A stretch of DNA of 64,000 bases from Nostoc sp. NIES-4103 (lineage in GTDB: Bacteria; Cyanobacteriota; Cyanobacteriia; Cyanobacteriales; Nostocaceae): positions 2,065,027-2,129,026 of the forward strand of contig NZ_AP018288.1 of the NCBI RefSeq assembly GCF_002368335.1. The letters are read 5' to 3'. Position 1 is the stretch's first letter. Each line of letters starts with the position of its first letter. The notes under the pieces are model-generated. The model made no database searches. It was given only the letters and a program-made list of their open reading frames with translations, and was not told the origin of the DNA. Both the position numbers and the translations under genes were made by a program. Positions 27,733 through 36,034 of this stretch are shown one piece after another.

Positions 27733-28161
27733 ATGAACTCAGCTACCCATGACAATGACTTTTATGCTTGGACACAAGAGCAAGCACATCTTTTAAGAAC
27801 AGAACAACTACATCAAATAGATTGGCAGAATATCGCCGAAGAAATAGAAGACATGGGGCGTTATGAAAAACGACAATTAGAAAGTAGATTAGAAGTATTG
27901 ATTATGCATTTATTAAAATGGCAGTTTCAGCCTAATTTACGTTCCCGCAGTTGGCAATTAACTATTAAAGAACAACGCCTGCGTTTAGAAAAACTGTTGC
28001 AAGAAAACCCTAGTCTGCAATCGAATCTTTCCGAAGTCATAGAAAAAGTTTATCCTCTAGCTACCCTCAGCGCAGAAAGAGAAACAGGGTTATCCTCATT
28101 TCCAGAAACTTGTCCCTATATTCTCACAGAAATTTTCTCACCAGAATTTATACCAAATTGA
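27733..28161 (+). CDS. DUF29 domain protein
   Basis: 142 residues, full DUF29 family length. Typical sequences: DFYAWTQEQAHLLRTEQLHQIDWQNIAEEIEDMGRYEKR broken across helices, LLKWQFQPNLRSRSW, TIKEQRLRLEKLL. The family is abundant in cyanobacteria and of unknown function, often linked to mobile or toxin-antitoxin-like loci. Soluble, helical. Confidence 0.88.
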   Translation: MNSATHDNDFYAWTQEQAHLLRTEQLHQIDWQNIAEEIEDMGRYEKRQLESRLEVLIMHLLKWQFQPNLRSRSWQLTIKEQRLRLEKLLQENPSLQSNLSEVIEKVYPLATLSAERETGLSSFPETCPYILTEIFSPEFIPN

Positions 28162-28170
28162 AATTACAAT

Positions 28171-29028
28171 TCAGGGATTACAATACATACACTGCCCTGG
28201 ATCGGCAAATTCTCTGTCATTAGGGAATAATTTTTCTTGACGAAAACCACATTTCTTGCATTGATAAATTACCGAACGAGTTAGGGTTGTTGGCGTGAAA
28301 CAAATTTCACACGGTAAACCTTGAATTCTTTCAGTGATGGCAAAACCTGGTGTAGAACAGTTTGGGCAGAGGGTTTTAATTTTTGTTAACAAATCACTGG
28401 TAGCTTTTTCTATGTTTTTCATCCTTGTAGGATTATAAATCGCTCGCATATCTGTTTCAATATGCACTGTGGTTGAATTTTCTAAAGATAAATTTATAGC
28501 TTCTACAAGTTTTGTTTCTGTAGTAATACCTTTAATGATTTCATTACTATTACCTTCTGATTTCTCGAACCAGACAACTAGACCATGTTCAGGAAAACCA
28601 ACTTTCAGCGCAAATTCCCGCGCCTGTTGTAGATTCTCTACAACCTGATGATTAAAGTTAGTTTCTAGAGAAAATTCCTCGCCAATAATTTCTAGATCAT
28701 TGTCTTTATCTATCAAAATGACAATTTCTTTGTTACAGTATAAATAAGGTACAGCAGGATGAGGTGCAAAACTGCCTTCACTAGCGATCGCTAGCGTTTC
28801 ACCTGTAATATCTAGTGCCTTTTGGGCTTTTAATCTGGCTGTAATAATTTGAGTTCCAGGGCGTTTTATCTCTCTACTAAAAGTTCCAAAAATATCAGTA
28901 TTAAAATTATCTGGTACTATAACTTTAATTCCTAATTCCTTTTCTAAAATTGGCGCGATCGCTCTCTCTTTTTGATGCATTGTACCAAGTACAGCCACTC
29001 GATTACTAAATAATTGCTGATATTTCAT
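28171..29028 (-). CDS. DUF6671-like zinc-ribbon protein
   Basis: 285 residues. N-terminal alpha/beta part (NRVAVLGTMHQKERAIAPIL, LAIASEGSFAPHPAVPYLY) and a C-terminal pair of zinc ribbons: CPNC with CEIC, then CKKCG with CMYC. HIETDMRAIYNPTRMKNIEKA resembles a conserved catalytic-looking block. Recognised as the DUF6671 type; function unknown. Convergent with the DUF29 gene, 9 bp between stops. Confidence 0.75.
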   Translation of the reverse strand: MKYQQLFSNRVAVLGTMHQKERAIAPILEKELGIKVIVPDNFNTDIFGTFSREIKRPGTQIITARLKAQKALDITGETLAIASEGSFAPHPAVPYLYCNKEIVILIDKDNDLEIIGEEFSLETNFNHQVVENLQQAREFALKVGFPEHGLVVWFEKSEGNSNEIIKGITTETKLVEAINLSLENSTTVHIETDMRAIYNPTRMKNIEKATSDLLTKIKTLCPNCSTPGFAITERIQGLPCEICFTPTTLTRSVIYQCKKCGFRQEKLFPNDREFADPGQCMYCNP

Positions 29029-29114
29029 TGTCGGGTTAAATCCTTGACTCTCACAGCAAACAATAGTGCATTATTAAGAGATACTTTTCGAGTAAACCTG
29101 AAATTGTAGAAATT

Positions 29115-29150
29115 GTAGGGTGCGTTATAGCAACGCTTAACGCACCGAGA
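29115..29150. repeat. GTAGGGTGCGTTA hairpin repeat
   Basis: GTAGGGTGCGTTA with its inverse TTAACGCACC; shorter member of the family at 19866 and 53351. Confidence 0.7.
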
Positions 29151-29286
29151 GATATAGTGCCCTGCGGTTAATTCTTATTCTCTAAAACTCTCAAATCCTT
29201 GCATAGTTGTAACACAACCTAATGGCGCGATCAAAGTAAAATAGTGCATTAACGAACCGCAGAGGCGCAGAGAACACAGAGATATT

Positions 29287-29463
29287 ATATCAAGTTCGGA
29301 TGATTCGTTATAATTGCAGTCCTCGCGTTACCCCACCCCTAACCCCTCCCCTTAGTAAGGGGAACTCGGAACCCCCTCTGGGGATTAGGGGCAGGGAGAC
29401 AAAGCGTAGCTTTGGCGGGGTAGGGTTTAGAGGTTGTAATAAGTAATAAACCGAACTTGATAT
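29287..29463. repeat. MITE-like element, ends ATATCAAGTTCGG
   Basis: Perfect 13-bp terminal inverted repeats (29287-29299 and 29451-29463), with weaker symmetry further in. The core has CCCCACCCCTAACCCC, CCCCTTAGTAAGGGG and AAAGCGTAGCTTTGG. A related copy is at 34666-34813 and a disrupted one starts at 53179. The rest of the 29029-29505 gap holds nothing recognisable beyond this and the hairpin at 29115. Confidence 0.8.
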
Positions 29464-29505
29464 TAGAAGAAATTGATGCACTAAATTAGGCTGGTCGTGC
29501 CACTA

Positions 29506-29988
29506 TTAAGCATTACCTGACAGCAGGGGAATATTTTCCGCAAGGGAATCTGGAATAATTACTCCTTGTTCTTTTGCCCAGAATTGACTTAAAAAGTGAA
29601 TCTGTCTTAAACCGACAATTAAATTTAATCCCGGTACAAACAACCACCAAACTACAAGCGGTGCTTTCATTCCTGCTTGGCTGTACAGTGCGTTTACTGT
29701 TTTATATAACTTAAATTGGACGATGTAAATCCAAACAACACCCAGTAGCGAAAACCAACCAAACCATCCTGGAACATCAGGATCAAATATACGTAAAGCT
29801 TGGGGAACTGCTACCCCCAAAACGAAAGGTGCTAAACACAGGGTTCCTGACCAACCAAACCCATTATAACGGCGTAGTTCTTCTTGAATAATCCATTTGT
29901 ACCAGCCGTAGTACAACATCAAGGTGACAACAGACAAGAAAATGACTCGCCACAATGGACGGGGTTTACCTAAAGGTTTACCGGACAT
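29506..29988 (-). CDS. Hypothetical DUF4234-like membrane protein
   Basis: 160 residues with about four hydrophobic segments. WRVIFLSVVTLMLYYGWYKWIIQEELRRYNG is the typical opening of DUF4234-like proteins, followed by PGWFGWFSLLGVVWIYIVQFKLYKTVNALY and PGLNLIVGLRQIHFLSQFW. Function unknown. Same strand as hemJ, whose stop follows a gap of about 70 bp on the right; co-transcription is possible. Confidence 0.7.
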   Translation of the reverse strand: MSGKPLGKPRPLWRVIFLSVVTLMLYYGWYKWIIQEELRRYNGFGWSGTLCLAPFVLGVAVPQALRIFDPDVPGWFGWFSLLGVVWIYIVQFKLYKTVNALYSQAGMKAPLVVWWLFVPGLNLIVGLRQIHFLSQFWAKEQGVIIPDSLAENIPLLSGNA

Positions 29989-30057
29989 ATTTACGCCTGA
30001 GATACCAAAATTAGTTTTTTAACAATTCTTAATGTAAGATATCTCAGGTAATCTTGT

Positions 30058-30639
30058 CTAACTTTGTTCTTGGGGTTGTCCTATCTGTGCTGTTAGCTTC
30101 TCTTTATCACGCTTGCGTTTCTTGGCGTAAAGCTGAATAGTTACCGCCATGAGAATAATTGAGCCGAAAATTAACCAAGCAGTAATGTCTGTAGGTAGAT
30201 TATTTTTGAACACAGCCAGCAATACAATTACCATCAACATCACTGTGGGCGCTTCATTTAAAGCACGCATCTGTTGACTATTCCAGCGACATTCATCTGC
30301 TGCTAACTGCTTCATCAAACGACCGCAGTAATGATGATAACCAAGTAAAAGGGCAACAAATAAAAGTTTGACGTGTAACCAACCCTCTTTTAAAACATCC
30401 GGTTCAGTACTTAATAAACCAATTGCCATTGCTACTGTCACCAACATTCCTGGAGTAGTGATGATCCGGTAGAGGCGTTTTTCCATAATCTGATACTGAT
30501 TCTTCAGTATCGTACGTGCTGGTTCTGGTTCAGCGTTAGCTTCAATATGATAGATAAAAAGACGCACCAAGTAGAATAACCCAGCAAACCAAACTACAAT
30601 GCCAATAATATGAAATGCTTTAAACCAGGAATAAGCCAT
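30058..30639 (-). CDS. hemJ: Protoporphyrinogen IX oxidase HemJ
   Basis: Membrane enzyme oxidising protoporphyrinogen IX to protoporphyrin IX in haem and chlorophyll synthesis; it is the usual cyanobacterial form. 193 residues, four to five helices. Conserved features: SWFKAFHIIGIVVWFAGLFYL with the functional His, EKRLYRIITTPGM, LHVKLLFVALLLGYHHYCGR and RALNEAPTVML. The C-terminus is basic. Confidence 0.93.
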   Translation of the reverse strand: MAYSWFKAFHIIGIVVWFAGLFYLVRLFIYHIEANAEPEPARTILKNQYQIMEKRLYRIITTPGMLVTVAMAIGLLSTEPDVLKEGWLHVKLLFVALLLGYHHYCGRLMKQLAADECRWNSQQMRALNEAPTVMLMVIVLLAVFKNNLPTDITAWLIFGSIILMAVTIQLYAKKRKRDKEKLTAQIGQPQEQS

Positions 30640-30873
30640 GAAGAATAATCTCCCTCTCTCAGGTTTTAATGAATTGTTAGTTGTACTATAATTTCCACTA
30701 ATGCAACCTTACATAATATTATAAATCTGATACAAAAACATACAGTAAGTTATTATCCTTAACAATAATAATCAAGTTAATTTGAGAATGTCAGTTGTCA
30801 GTTGTAAGGGTTTAGGCATTATTACAGCTTTTCATATAGTTATATTTATTCACATCTACCTGACTTAAAAATA

Positions 30874-30936
30874 CTTTGTGCCTTTGTGTCTTTGTGGTTG
30901 TTTGATTTTTTACCACAAAGACACTAAGACACAAAG
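30874..30936. repeat. CTTTGTGTC/GACACAAAG inverted repeat
   Basis: CTTTGTGCCTTTGTGTCTTT..GGT paired with ACCACAAAGACACTAAGACA.. . Lies between the alpha/beta hydrolase stop and hemJ's promoter region; otherwise nothing seen in 30640-30941. Confidence 0.75.
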
Positions 30937-30941
30937 ATAAA

Positions 30942-31790
30942 CTAGGCATTTGTACGTCGGATAAAAGGCAAAAGGTCTTCTAGAATTGTTTTGTGATAGT
31001 GTTCTTGTGGATAATGCCCGACGTTATTAAGTTTTATTAATTCAGCATTTGGTACAGAATCGGCAAATTTTTGTGCTATGTCTACAGATAACCAAGGGTC
31101 AATTGTGCCCCACTGAATCAAAATTGGCTGTTGCCATTGTTGAAAGCCAGAGTCGATTTCTGTGATTGCTTGTTCAAGTTGCAAATTGCGAATGGTTGCT
31201 AAAAGGGCGCGTCCCGCAGCAGAGGTTTTCAAAAAGGGTTTTCGATATACATCTAAATCTTGATCTTCTATGCGGTAACGGCTACCACCTTCTAGCGTCC
31301 TATCAACTAATAGAGGGTCTTGGGTCATCATTTCACCTGCTAAAGGTAAACCCATTTGTTTGATTTTCCAAGGTAATTTGGCAGCAGAAGAAATTGGTGT
31401 ATTTAATATAGCTATGTTGGCGATTTGTTCGGGGTGCCGCAAGGCATATTGTAGTCCAACGGAGCCTAAAAAACCTTGCACAACTAAAGAAAAACGCTCA
31501 AGTTCTAATGCTTGAATAAATTTTTCTAAGGCTGTAATAAATGCATCTGGTGTGTAGGCAAAATCTCGTTTTTCTGGCATTGCCGAAAAGCCATAGCCGA
31601 TCCAATCAGGCGCGATCGCTCTCGTCCCCTGATTGGCTAAAGCTGGTAAAATATTACGCCAACTGTAACTTTGCGAAACCAAACCATGTAGTAAGACTAC
31701 GGGCAATAAGTCAGTTCTGCCAATTGGTGAAGCTTCTCGATAAAACCATTCTAGTGAATCTACTGTGATTTTATGTTCTGTTATAGACAC
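30942..31790 (-). CDS. Alpha/beta hydrolase fold protein lacking the canonical nucleophile serine
   Basis: 282 residues from GTG 31790, which has CAGGAAA upstream. An earlier start at 31895 would add 35 residues translated from a repeat element and is rejected. Fold marks: VVLLHGLVSQSYSWRNILPAL (oxyanion loop), DWIGYGFS, a late QWGTIDPWLS acid and NVGHYPQEH with the catalytic His. At the nucleophile elbow the sequence is LVVQGFLGSVGLQYA, where GxSxG would be expected; Gly replaces Ser in a straightforward alignment. Similar QGF/QGY elbows occur in plastid and cyanobacterial homologues. Activity is therefore uncertain. Confidence 0.82.
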   Translation of the reverse strand: MSITEHKITVDSLEWFYREASPIGRTDLLPVVLLHGLVSQSYSWRNILPALANQGTRAIAPDWIGYGFSAMPEKRDFAYTPDAFITALEKFIQALELERFSLVVQGFLGSVGLQYALRHPEQIANIAILNTPISSAAKLPWKIKQMGLPLAGEMMTQDPLLVDRTLEGGSRYRIEDQDLDVYRKPFLKTSAAGRALLATIRNLQLEQAITEIDSGFQQWQQPILIQWGTIDPWLSVDIAQKFADSVPNAELIKLNNVGHYPQEHYHKTILEDLLPFIRRTNA

Positions 31791-31977
31791 GCGATTTTCC
31801 TGGGTTTTTGAATTTAAATGCCTCACGCCAAGACGCAGAGGCACAGAGATAAAAAGGTGTTTTTTATTAACGGGTTGCGTTTTGTTCTTTCCCAACCAGA
31901 TTGTTAATTGGTTGAGAAGGAACGGGGTTGGTGTACTGGGAAAATGTTCAACAAAGGTAATGGTATGGTTTTAAATT

Positions 31978-32011
31978 TTTCCCAGTCCCCAGTCCCTAGT
32001 CCCCAGTCCCC
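31978..32011. repeat. CCCCAGT STRR array
   Basis: CCCAGTCCCCAGTCCCTAGT heptamers immediately 3' of the FAD oxidase stop. Confidence 0.8.
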
Positions 32012-32014
32012 AAC

Positions 32015-33127
32015 TCAAAAATTCCCAGGAATAATCATCTCACAAATTGCATGAGCTGTTGCGGGTGCTAGCAAAACGCCGTTGCGATAGTGTCCGGTGG
32101 CTAGGAGGATGTTATTGTAGCCTGGTAGTTGACCGATAACTGGTGCTGGGCGACCTTCGGGGCGGGGACGCAAGCCTGACCAAGTGCGGATAATCTTTGC
32201 TGTGGCTAATTCTGGGCAAAAAGCGATCGCTTGTTGTCTGACGGTTTCCAAAAGTTCTTGATTTGGCGGGATTTCATCGCCATTTGTGGGAAATTCCACT
32301 GTCGCGCCTATCCAGTAATTACCGCCACTCACAGGCACAATATGGACATCATTACCAGTAATGGCTGGCTGAAAGTCAGGATTTCCTAACAAATGTCCTA
32401 AACTGAGTTGTAGTGCTTGCCCCAACACAGGACGGATATCAACTATCTGGTTTAATTGGGCGGTGAGTGGCGTTGAACCCAGTCCCGCAGCAAATACAAT
32501 CCAATCTGCGGCGATTTTTCCCTCTGTAGTCTCGACTGAACTACATTTGACGGGTTCTTGCAAACTATTTTTTTCGGGCGTTGGTACACCCAAAACTGTG
32601 ACACCAAACTGAAAATTAACACCTTTGTGTTGGGCAGCTTCAACTAAAGCTAAAGTCAGGGCAGTTGGATCGAGTTGACGGTCTTGTGGAGAATAGACAG
32701 CGCCAGTAATTTTTTCCTGATTAACTTGAGGGCAGATTTCTTTGAGTTTCGCTGTGTCCCAAATTTCTAACCGCCAGCCTTGGGAGTGGCGAATAGCTAC
32801 TAAATTTTCCCATGCTGCTAAATCATCTTCTGCACCACAGAGGCTAAGAATTCCCTGACGATTAAAAGGAATTTGGCGATTTGTTAATGCTTCTAGTTCT
32901 GGAATTAAGGTTTCGTAGCGCTGGATGCTAGTTTGTCGCATCTGCCAAGCTTTACCCTTGATTTTATGGCTAATGACACCCATCAAAACGCCAAGTGCAG
33001 CGCCAGTGGAAGCTTGTGCAGGTGGTTGACGGTCGATAACTGTGATTGTTAGCCCTTGGACAAGACTTAGTTCGTAGGCGATCGCTGCCCCAACCACACC
33101 ACAACCGATAATTACTACATGACTCAT
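32015..33127 (-). CDS. FAD-dependent amino-acid oxidase family protein (ThiO/DadA-like)
   Basis: 370 residues. HVVIIGCGVVGAAIAYELS is the FAD-binding GxGxxG, followed by TVIDRQPP and ASTGAALGVLMG. The C-terminal IIRTWSGLRPRPEGRPAPVIG and NILLATGHYRNGVLLAPATA match glycine/D-amino-acid oxidases such as ThiO, which makes the imino-acetate for the thiamine thiazole. Cyanobacterial ThiO is often fused to ThiG; this one is free-standing and the substrate is not proven. Confidence 0.85.
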   Translation of the reverse strand: MSHVVIIGCGVVGAAIAYELSLVQGLTITVIDRQPPAQASTGAALGVLMGVISHKIKGKAWQMRQTSIQRYETLIPELEALTNRQIPFNRQGILSLCGAEDDLAAWENLVAIRHSQGWRLEIWDTAKLKEICPQVNQEKITGAVYSPQDRQLDPTALTLALVEAAQHKGVNFQFGVTVLGVPTPEKNSLQEPVKCSSVETTEGKIAADWIVFAAGLGSTPLTAQLNQIVDIRPVLGQALQLSLGHLLGNPDFQPAITGNDVHIVPVSGGNYWIGATVEFPTNGDEIPPNQELLETVRQQAIAFCPELATAKIIRTWSGLRPRPEGRPAPVIGQLPGYNNILLATGHYRNGVLLAPATAHAICEMIIPGNF

Positions 33128-33140
33128 TACTGTTTTGAGA

Positions 33141-33300
33141 GGGAGATGAAGGAGTGGGGGGAGATGAGGGAGTGGGGGAGATGAGGGAGTGGGGGGAGAT
33201 GAGGGAGTGGGGGAGATAAGAAAAATTTTGCTTCCTCATCCTCCTCATCCTCCTCATCCCCCTCATCCTTCTCATCCTCCTCATCCCCCTCATCCTCTTG
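33141..33300. repeat. STRR arrays between FAD oxidase and psbQ
   Basis: GGGGGAGATGAGGGAGTGGG units and TCCTCATCCTCCTCATCCCC 9-mers on either side of a short AAGAAAAATTTTGCTT spacer. Confidence 0.8.
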
Positions 33301-33319
33301 TGCCCATCTTACCTCGCCC

Positions 33320-33790
33320 TTAGCTTGCCTCTTCTGAGGGAGCGCTTGTATCAGGAACCAGTTCTAAGAATTTGTCAATGTCGTCGAAAACAGCTTGGTA
33401 GTTATTCAAAGCAACTAAACTGTCGCCATCCTTAGCAGCTTGATCGATTTTAATCAGGTGACTAAAGAAATCTTTTGTGATCTGACGTGCTTGGGGTTGA
33501 ACCTTGGGTAAAAGATTGGGAGTGACATAAGTCATACTCAACTTGGCTTCCGTAATGGGGCCGTGTATAAAATTACCCACAAATATCCAGTCTTTTTTCT
33601 CGATCAGGTCTCTCAATTCGTCAGCGCGATCGCGCACTGCTTTAATTTCAGGGACGTATGTCTGAATTTTCTGAAGTTGAGCTGTTGTATAAGTCGGAGG
33701 TGGAGCTGCGACGTTAGGGCCACCACAACTGATGAGGAATGTGGCTAACAATACCAGAATTAAGGAAAATATTGAGCGTTGACGCGCCAT
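33320..33790 (-). CDS. psbQ: Photosystem II lipoprotein PsbQ (CyanoQ)
   Basis: Lumenal extrinsic subunit stabilising the oxygen-evolving complex. 156 residues. The signal SIFSLILVLLATFLIS is followed by lipobox Cys 22 (ISCGG), so it is lipid-anchored on the lumen side. The mature four-helix-bundle sequence includes LQKIQTYVPEIKAVRDRADEL, EKKDWIFVGNFIHGPI, MTYVTPNLLPKVQ and YQAVFDDIDKFLELVP, all typical of cyanobacterial PsbQ. Confidence 0.94.
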   Translation of the reverse strand: MARQRSIFSLILVLLATFLISCGGPNVAAPPPTYTTAQLQKIQTYVPEIKAVRDRADELRDLIEKKDWIFVGNFIHGPITEAKLSMTYVTPNLLPKVQPQARQITKDFFSHLIKIDQAAKDGDSLVALNNYQAVFDDIDKFLELVPDTSAPSEEAS

Positions 33791-34160
33791 AAACAGAATT
33801 TATTTGTTTGCCGATTACCAGTGTCATTTTAGATCGCTAGGGTAATTGATTGTTCCTGTCGGCAAGAGAATTTGCTGAAAATCTTGTATTAACACCTAAT
33901 CTTTTTGAGAAAGTCCAGAGTAAGGGGTGATTTTTTGAAAAAATTTAAGTATAATTACTTAAATAACCTTTTTCTATACATAAACCTTCGATGAGCAGTT
34001 TTTTAGCGGCTTCTGGTAAGAATAATTGTCAGGGAAATGTGATTTATGGTTGCGTAATTCAAAAGGTATTGATAAGCTGAAACACTAACATGATAAGCCT
34101 TCTGGCGGTTTTTCTGTCGTCACATTTCAAAGCCGACACCATAATGAGGAGTTTTTTGTC
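33791..34160. other. Gap with divergent promoters
   Basis: AT-rich, no open frame of note and no repeat recognised. It must contain the psbQ promoter and the promoter of the gene at 34161. Confidence 0.5.
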
Positions 34161-34589
34161 GTGAACGCAGCTGAACAGGCAACTAACCTTGAACTCGCCA
34201 GCAAGATTGCTACGGTAGTTAATCTATTCAAATTTGAGTTTCCTGACGCTAAATCGGATCTCAAGCCTTGGAAGAATGACCCAGAAACAAGGGAATTGGT
34301 AGATCCAGATTCCATAGATATTGGCTTTCACTTTCCTGGGATTAGTAAATCGTGGCGTAGTCGCAGTGTATTAATTCAAATCCGGTTTTATCAAGATCCT
34401 ATCAATAATTTACGGCGAGCGATCGGTATAGAAGTGGCTGGTTTTGACCATCGCGGCGAAGCTTGGCGACTTTCGACGGTGGAAAACTGGAGTTTTTTCG
34501 GCGAATCTTTGCCTTCTAGTGAAGTTGGGGATAAGCTGAAAAAAGTTTGTCGCCAGATTTTAGAGGTATTTAATAAACAGAATAGTTAG
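34161..34589 (+). CDS. Hypothetical conserved cyanobacterial protein
   Basis: 142 residues from GTG 34161, with GAGGAG nine bases upstream. Soluble; FEFPDAKSDLKPWKNDPETR, DSIDIGFHFPGISKSWRSRS, VLIQIRFYQDP, GIEVAGFDHRGEAWRLSTV and FFGESLPSSEVGDKLKK suggest a compact alpha/beta fold with a beta meander. Family not recognised, no catalytic motif seen. Confidence 0.7.
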   Translation: MNAAEQATNLELASKIATVVNLFKFEFPDAKSDLKPWKNDPETRELVDPDSIDIGFHFPGISKSWRSRSVLIQIRFYQDPINNLRRAIGIEVAGFDHRGEAWRLSTVENWSFFGESLPSSEVGDKLKKVCRQILEVFNKQNS

Positions 34590-34665
34590 GAAATTTTAAT
34601 TGCTGACTGATAACTGTTGACAATTTATAAACGCCAAAACTTTTAACAGTTATCATTCCCTTTTT

Positions 34666-34813
34666 ATAACAAGTTCGCTTAATTACTTATTAAACCCGCG
34701 CTCACCCCACCCCACCAAAGCTACGCTTTGTTTCCCCTCCCCATTGACGGGGAGGGGTTAGGGGTGGGGTGCAATTACTGTAGGAACTATAACTAATTAA
34801 CCGGACTTGATAT
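34666..34813. repeat. MITE-like element related to 29287-29463
   Basis: Ends CAAGTTCGCTTAATTACTTA and TAACTAATTAACCGGACTTG are inverted repeats (about 18 of 21 positions). The core shares CACCCCACCCC and CCAAAGCTACGCTTTG with the element at 29287. It ends right at the ParE/RelE stop codon. Confidence 0.75.
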
Positions 34814-34815
34814 TA

Positions 34816-35145
34816 TTATTCTTCCTCGTCAACTTCCTCACCAGTAAGCCAAGCTTGGGAACTGTGACGCACATGAAGGACAAACACAGTATCTCCCCGA
34901 ATCGTAAACAAAATTCGGTACTTATTTCTTGACTTACCGTAAATAAATTGACGAATTTCTTCAGTAAACGCATCATTTTCTGGAGCCAAAGCACAGCGTC
35001 GAGGCTTTTCTTGTAAAGTTGCAATAGTATCCATTAATTCCCGAAACCACTTATCAGCATAAACGGGATTGCGTTCTTTCAACCAAGAATAAGCCTTCTC
35101 AATTTCTGCATTTGCTGTTCGAGTAGTCCTAACTTGAAATGCCAT
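34816..35145 (-). CDS. ParE/RelE-family toxin
   Basis: 109 residues from ATG 35145 (MAFQVRTTRTANAEIEKAY). The RelE-superfamily fold is visible: NAEIEKAYSWLKERNPVYAD, LQEKPRRCALAPEN, EIRQFIYGKSRNKYRILFTI and VFVLHVRHSSQAWL. Longer start at 35175 discarded because it lies within the antitoxin. Overlap of 17 bp with the antitoxin supports coupled translation. Whether it is a gyrase poison (ParE) or mRNase (RelE) is not decided. Confidence 0.87.
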   Translation of the reverse strand: MAFQVRTTRTANAEIEKAYSWLKERNPVYADKWFRELMDTIATLQEKPRRCALAPENDAFTEEIRQFIYGKSRNKYRILFTIRGDTVFVLHVRHSSQAWLTGEEVDEEE

Positions 35146-35419
35146 ACTTTTGTTGCATTTCTTGTTCAAATTCACTTAAGCTAGTGGTTCTACCTGCTTC
35201 TACATCTTCCAATCCTTGTTTAATTCCAACAATAGCTTCTAACCGTTCTAAAGCATCAAGCAACTTTTGGTAAGATTCAGCATCTTGAACCACAAGTTCA
35301 GCTTTACCATTAACTGTCAGCACCACAGGTTTTCCTGTCTGCTTCATCTGCTGTAAAAATTCCAGTGTATTGCGTTTAAAGCTGGAGAGTGAATGAATAT
35401 CTCTAATGATGTTGATCAT
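35129..35419 (-). CDS. Phd/YefM-family antitoxin
   Basis: 96 residues. N-terminal DNA-binding part INIIRDIHSLSSFKRNTLEF and KQTGKPVVLTVNGKAELVVQDAESYQKLLDAL are characteristic of Phd/YefM. The C-terminal acidic part (DVEAGRTTSLSEFEQEMQQ) would bind the toxin. First gene of the pair, so autoregulated in characterised systems. Confidence 0.87.
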   Translation of the reverse strand: MINIIRDIHSLSSFKRNTLEFLQQMKQTGKPVVLTVNGKAELVVQDAESYQKLLDALERLEAIVGIKQGLEDVEAGRTTSLSEFEQEMQQKYGISS

Positions 35420-35494
35420 TGAATTGTTTATGCACTAAATTTGCACTAAATTTAATGCTATCGTACCCAAAAGCTTTTTGCAGGGCTGGTTTTA

Positions 35495-35680
35495 GGGTTT
35501 GCTTTTAATCCCCTTGCGGGGTAATAGAAGTGTAGGCAATCTGTAAAGTCCCCAGGTAAGTCTAAGAGGGGTTTGCTTTTAATCCCCTTGCGGGGTAATA
35601 GAAGTCAAAAGCCGCGGGGTCTACACAGGCAGCCCTGCCCAAGGGGTTTGCTTTTAATCCCCTTGCGGGGTAATAGAAGT
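35495..35680 (-). CRISPR. Small CRISPR array, 3 repeats / 2 spacers
   Basis: Three identical 37-bp repeats at 35495-35531, 35569-35605 and 35644-35680; the plus-strand repeat begins GGGTTTGCTTTTAATCCCC and ends TTGCGGGGTAATAGAAGT, with an internal CCCC(TTG)CGGGG stem. Spacers are 37 and 38 bp and unrelated. By analogy with cyanobacterial repeats ending in GATTxAAA, the transcribed strand is probably minus, putting a leader in the AT-rich 35700-36030 stretch. No cas gene lies in the window, so it depends on remote Cas proteins or is inactive. Confidence 0.9.
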
Positions 35681-36034
35681 GTGAAACCTGAAACCGTTAG
35701 ATAACAAGCTTTCTGTGAGGGTTTTTGGCGGGGGAGAAATTTTGGTTAATTTCAGCCGCTCTTATTGCAAAATACTTGCAATTAACCTAACTATTGAAAC
35801 GCTGTAATTATTGATTTGTCAAGGTTCTGGCGATTTTGGCGGGACTCCAGGGATTTTGCCCCCGCTTTCCCCTGCCAAATATCAAGCTGATTACACAATC
35901 ATAAAATGCTTATTCGTGATTGTCGAGGTATTATCAACTATATGTAACTTTTTACAGTAAAACTTCGTACTAACTTAGTAAATAGCAAAGATGTGATTTC
36001 CATGACGATGTACACATAAGTCGAAAAATCTGAT
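35681..36034. other. Gap, possible CRISPR leader
   Basis: AT-rich, no gene. Contains two GGCGGG-rich phrases (TTTTTGGCGGGGGAG near 35721 and TTTTGGCGGGACTCC near 35832) and a TTGCAAAATACTTGCAATT imperfect palindrome near 35765. Position and composition fit a CRISPR leader, unproven. Confidence 0.4.

Noticed and set aside
31791..31895. 35-residue N-terminal extension of the alpha/beta hydrolase
   Set aside because: Encoded by a dispersed repeat (ISVPLRLGVRHLNS); the GTG at 31790 has a good ribosome binding site.
32970..33293. 107-residue frame with MRGMRRMRRM repeats
   Set aside because: Product of the STRR and antisense or shifted frames of the FAD oxidase gene.
35700..36034. Search for cas genes or a tracrRNA near the CRISPR array
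   Set aside because: Nothing coding and no repeat-complementary segment found.
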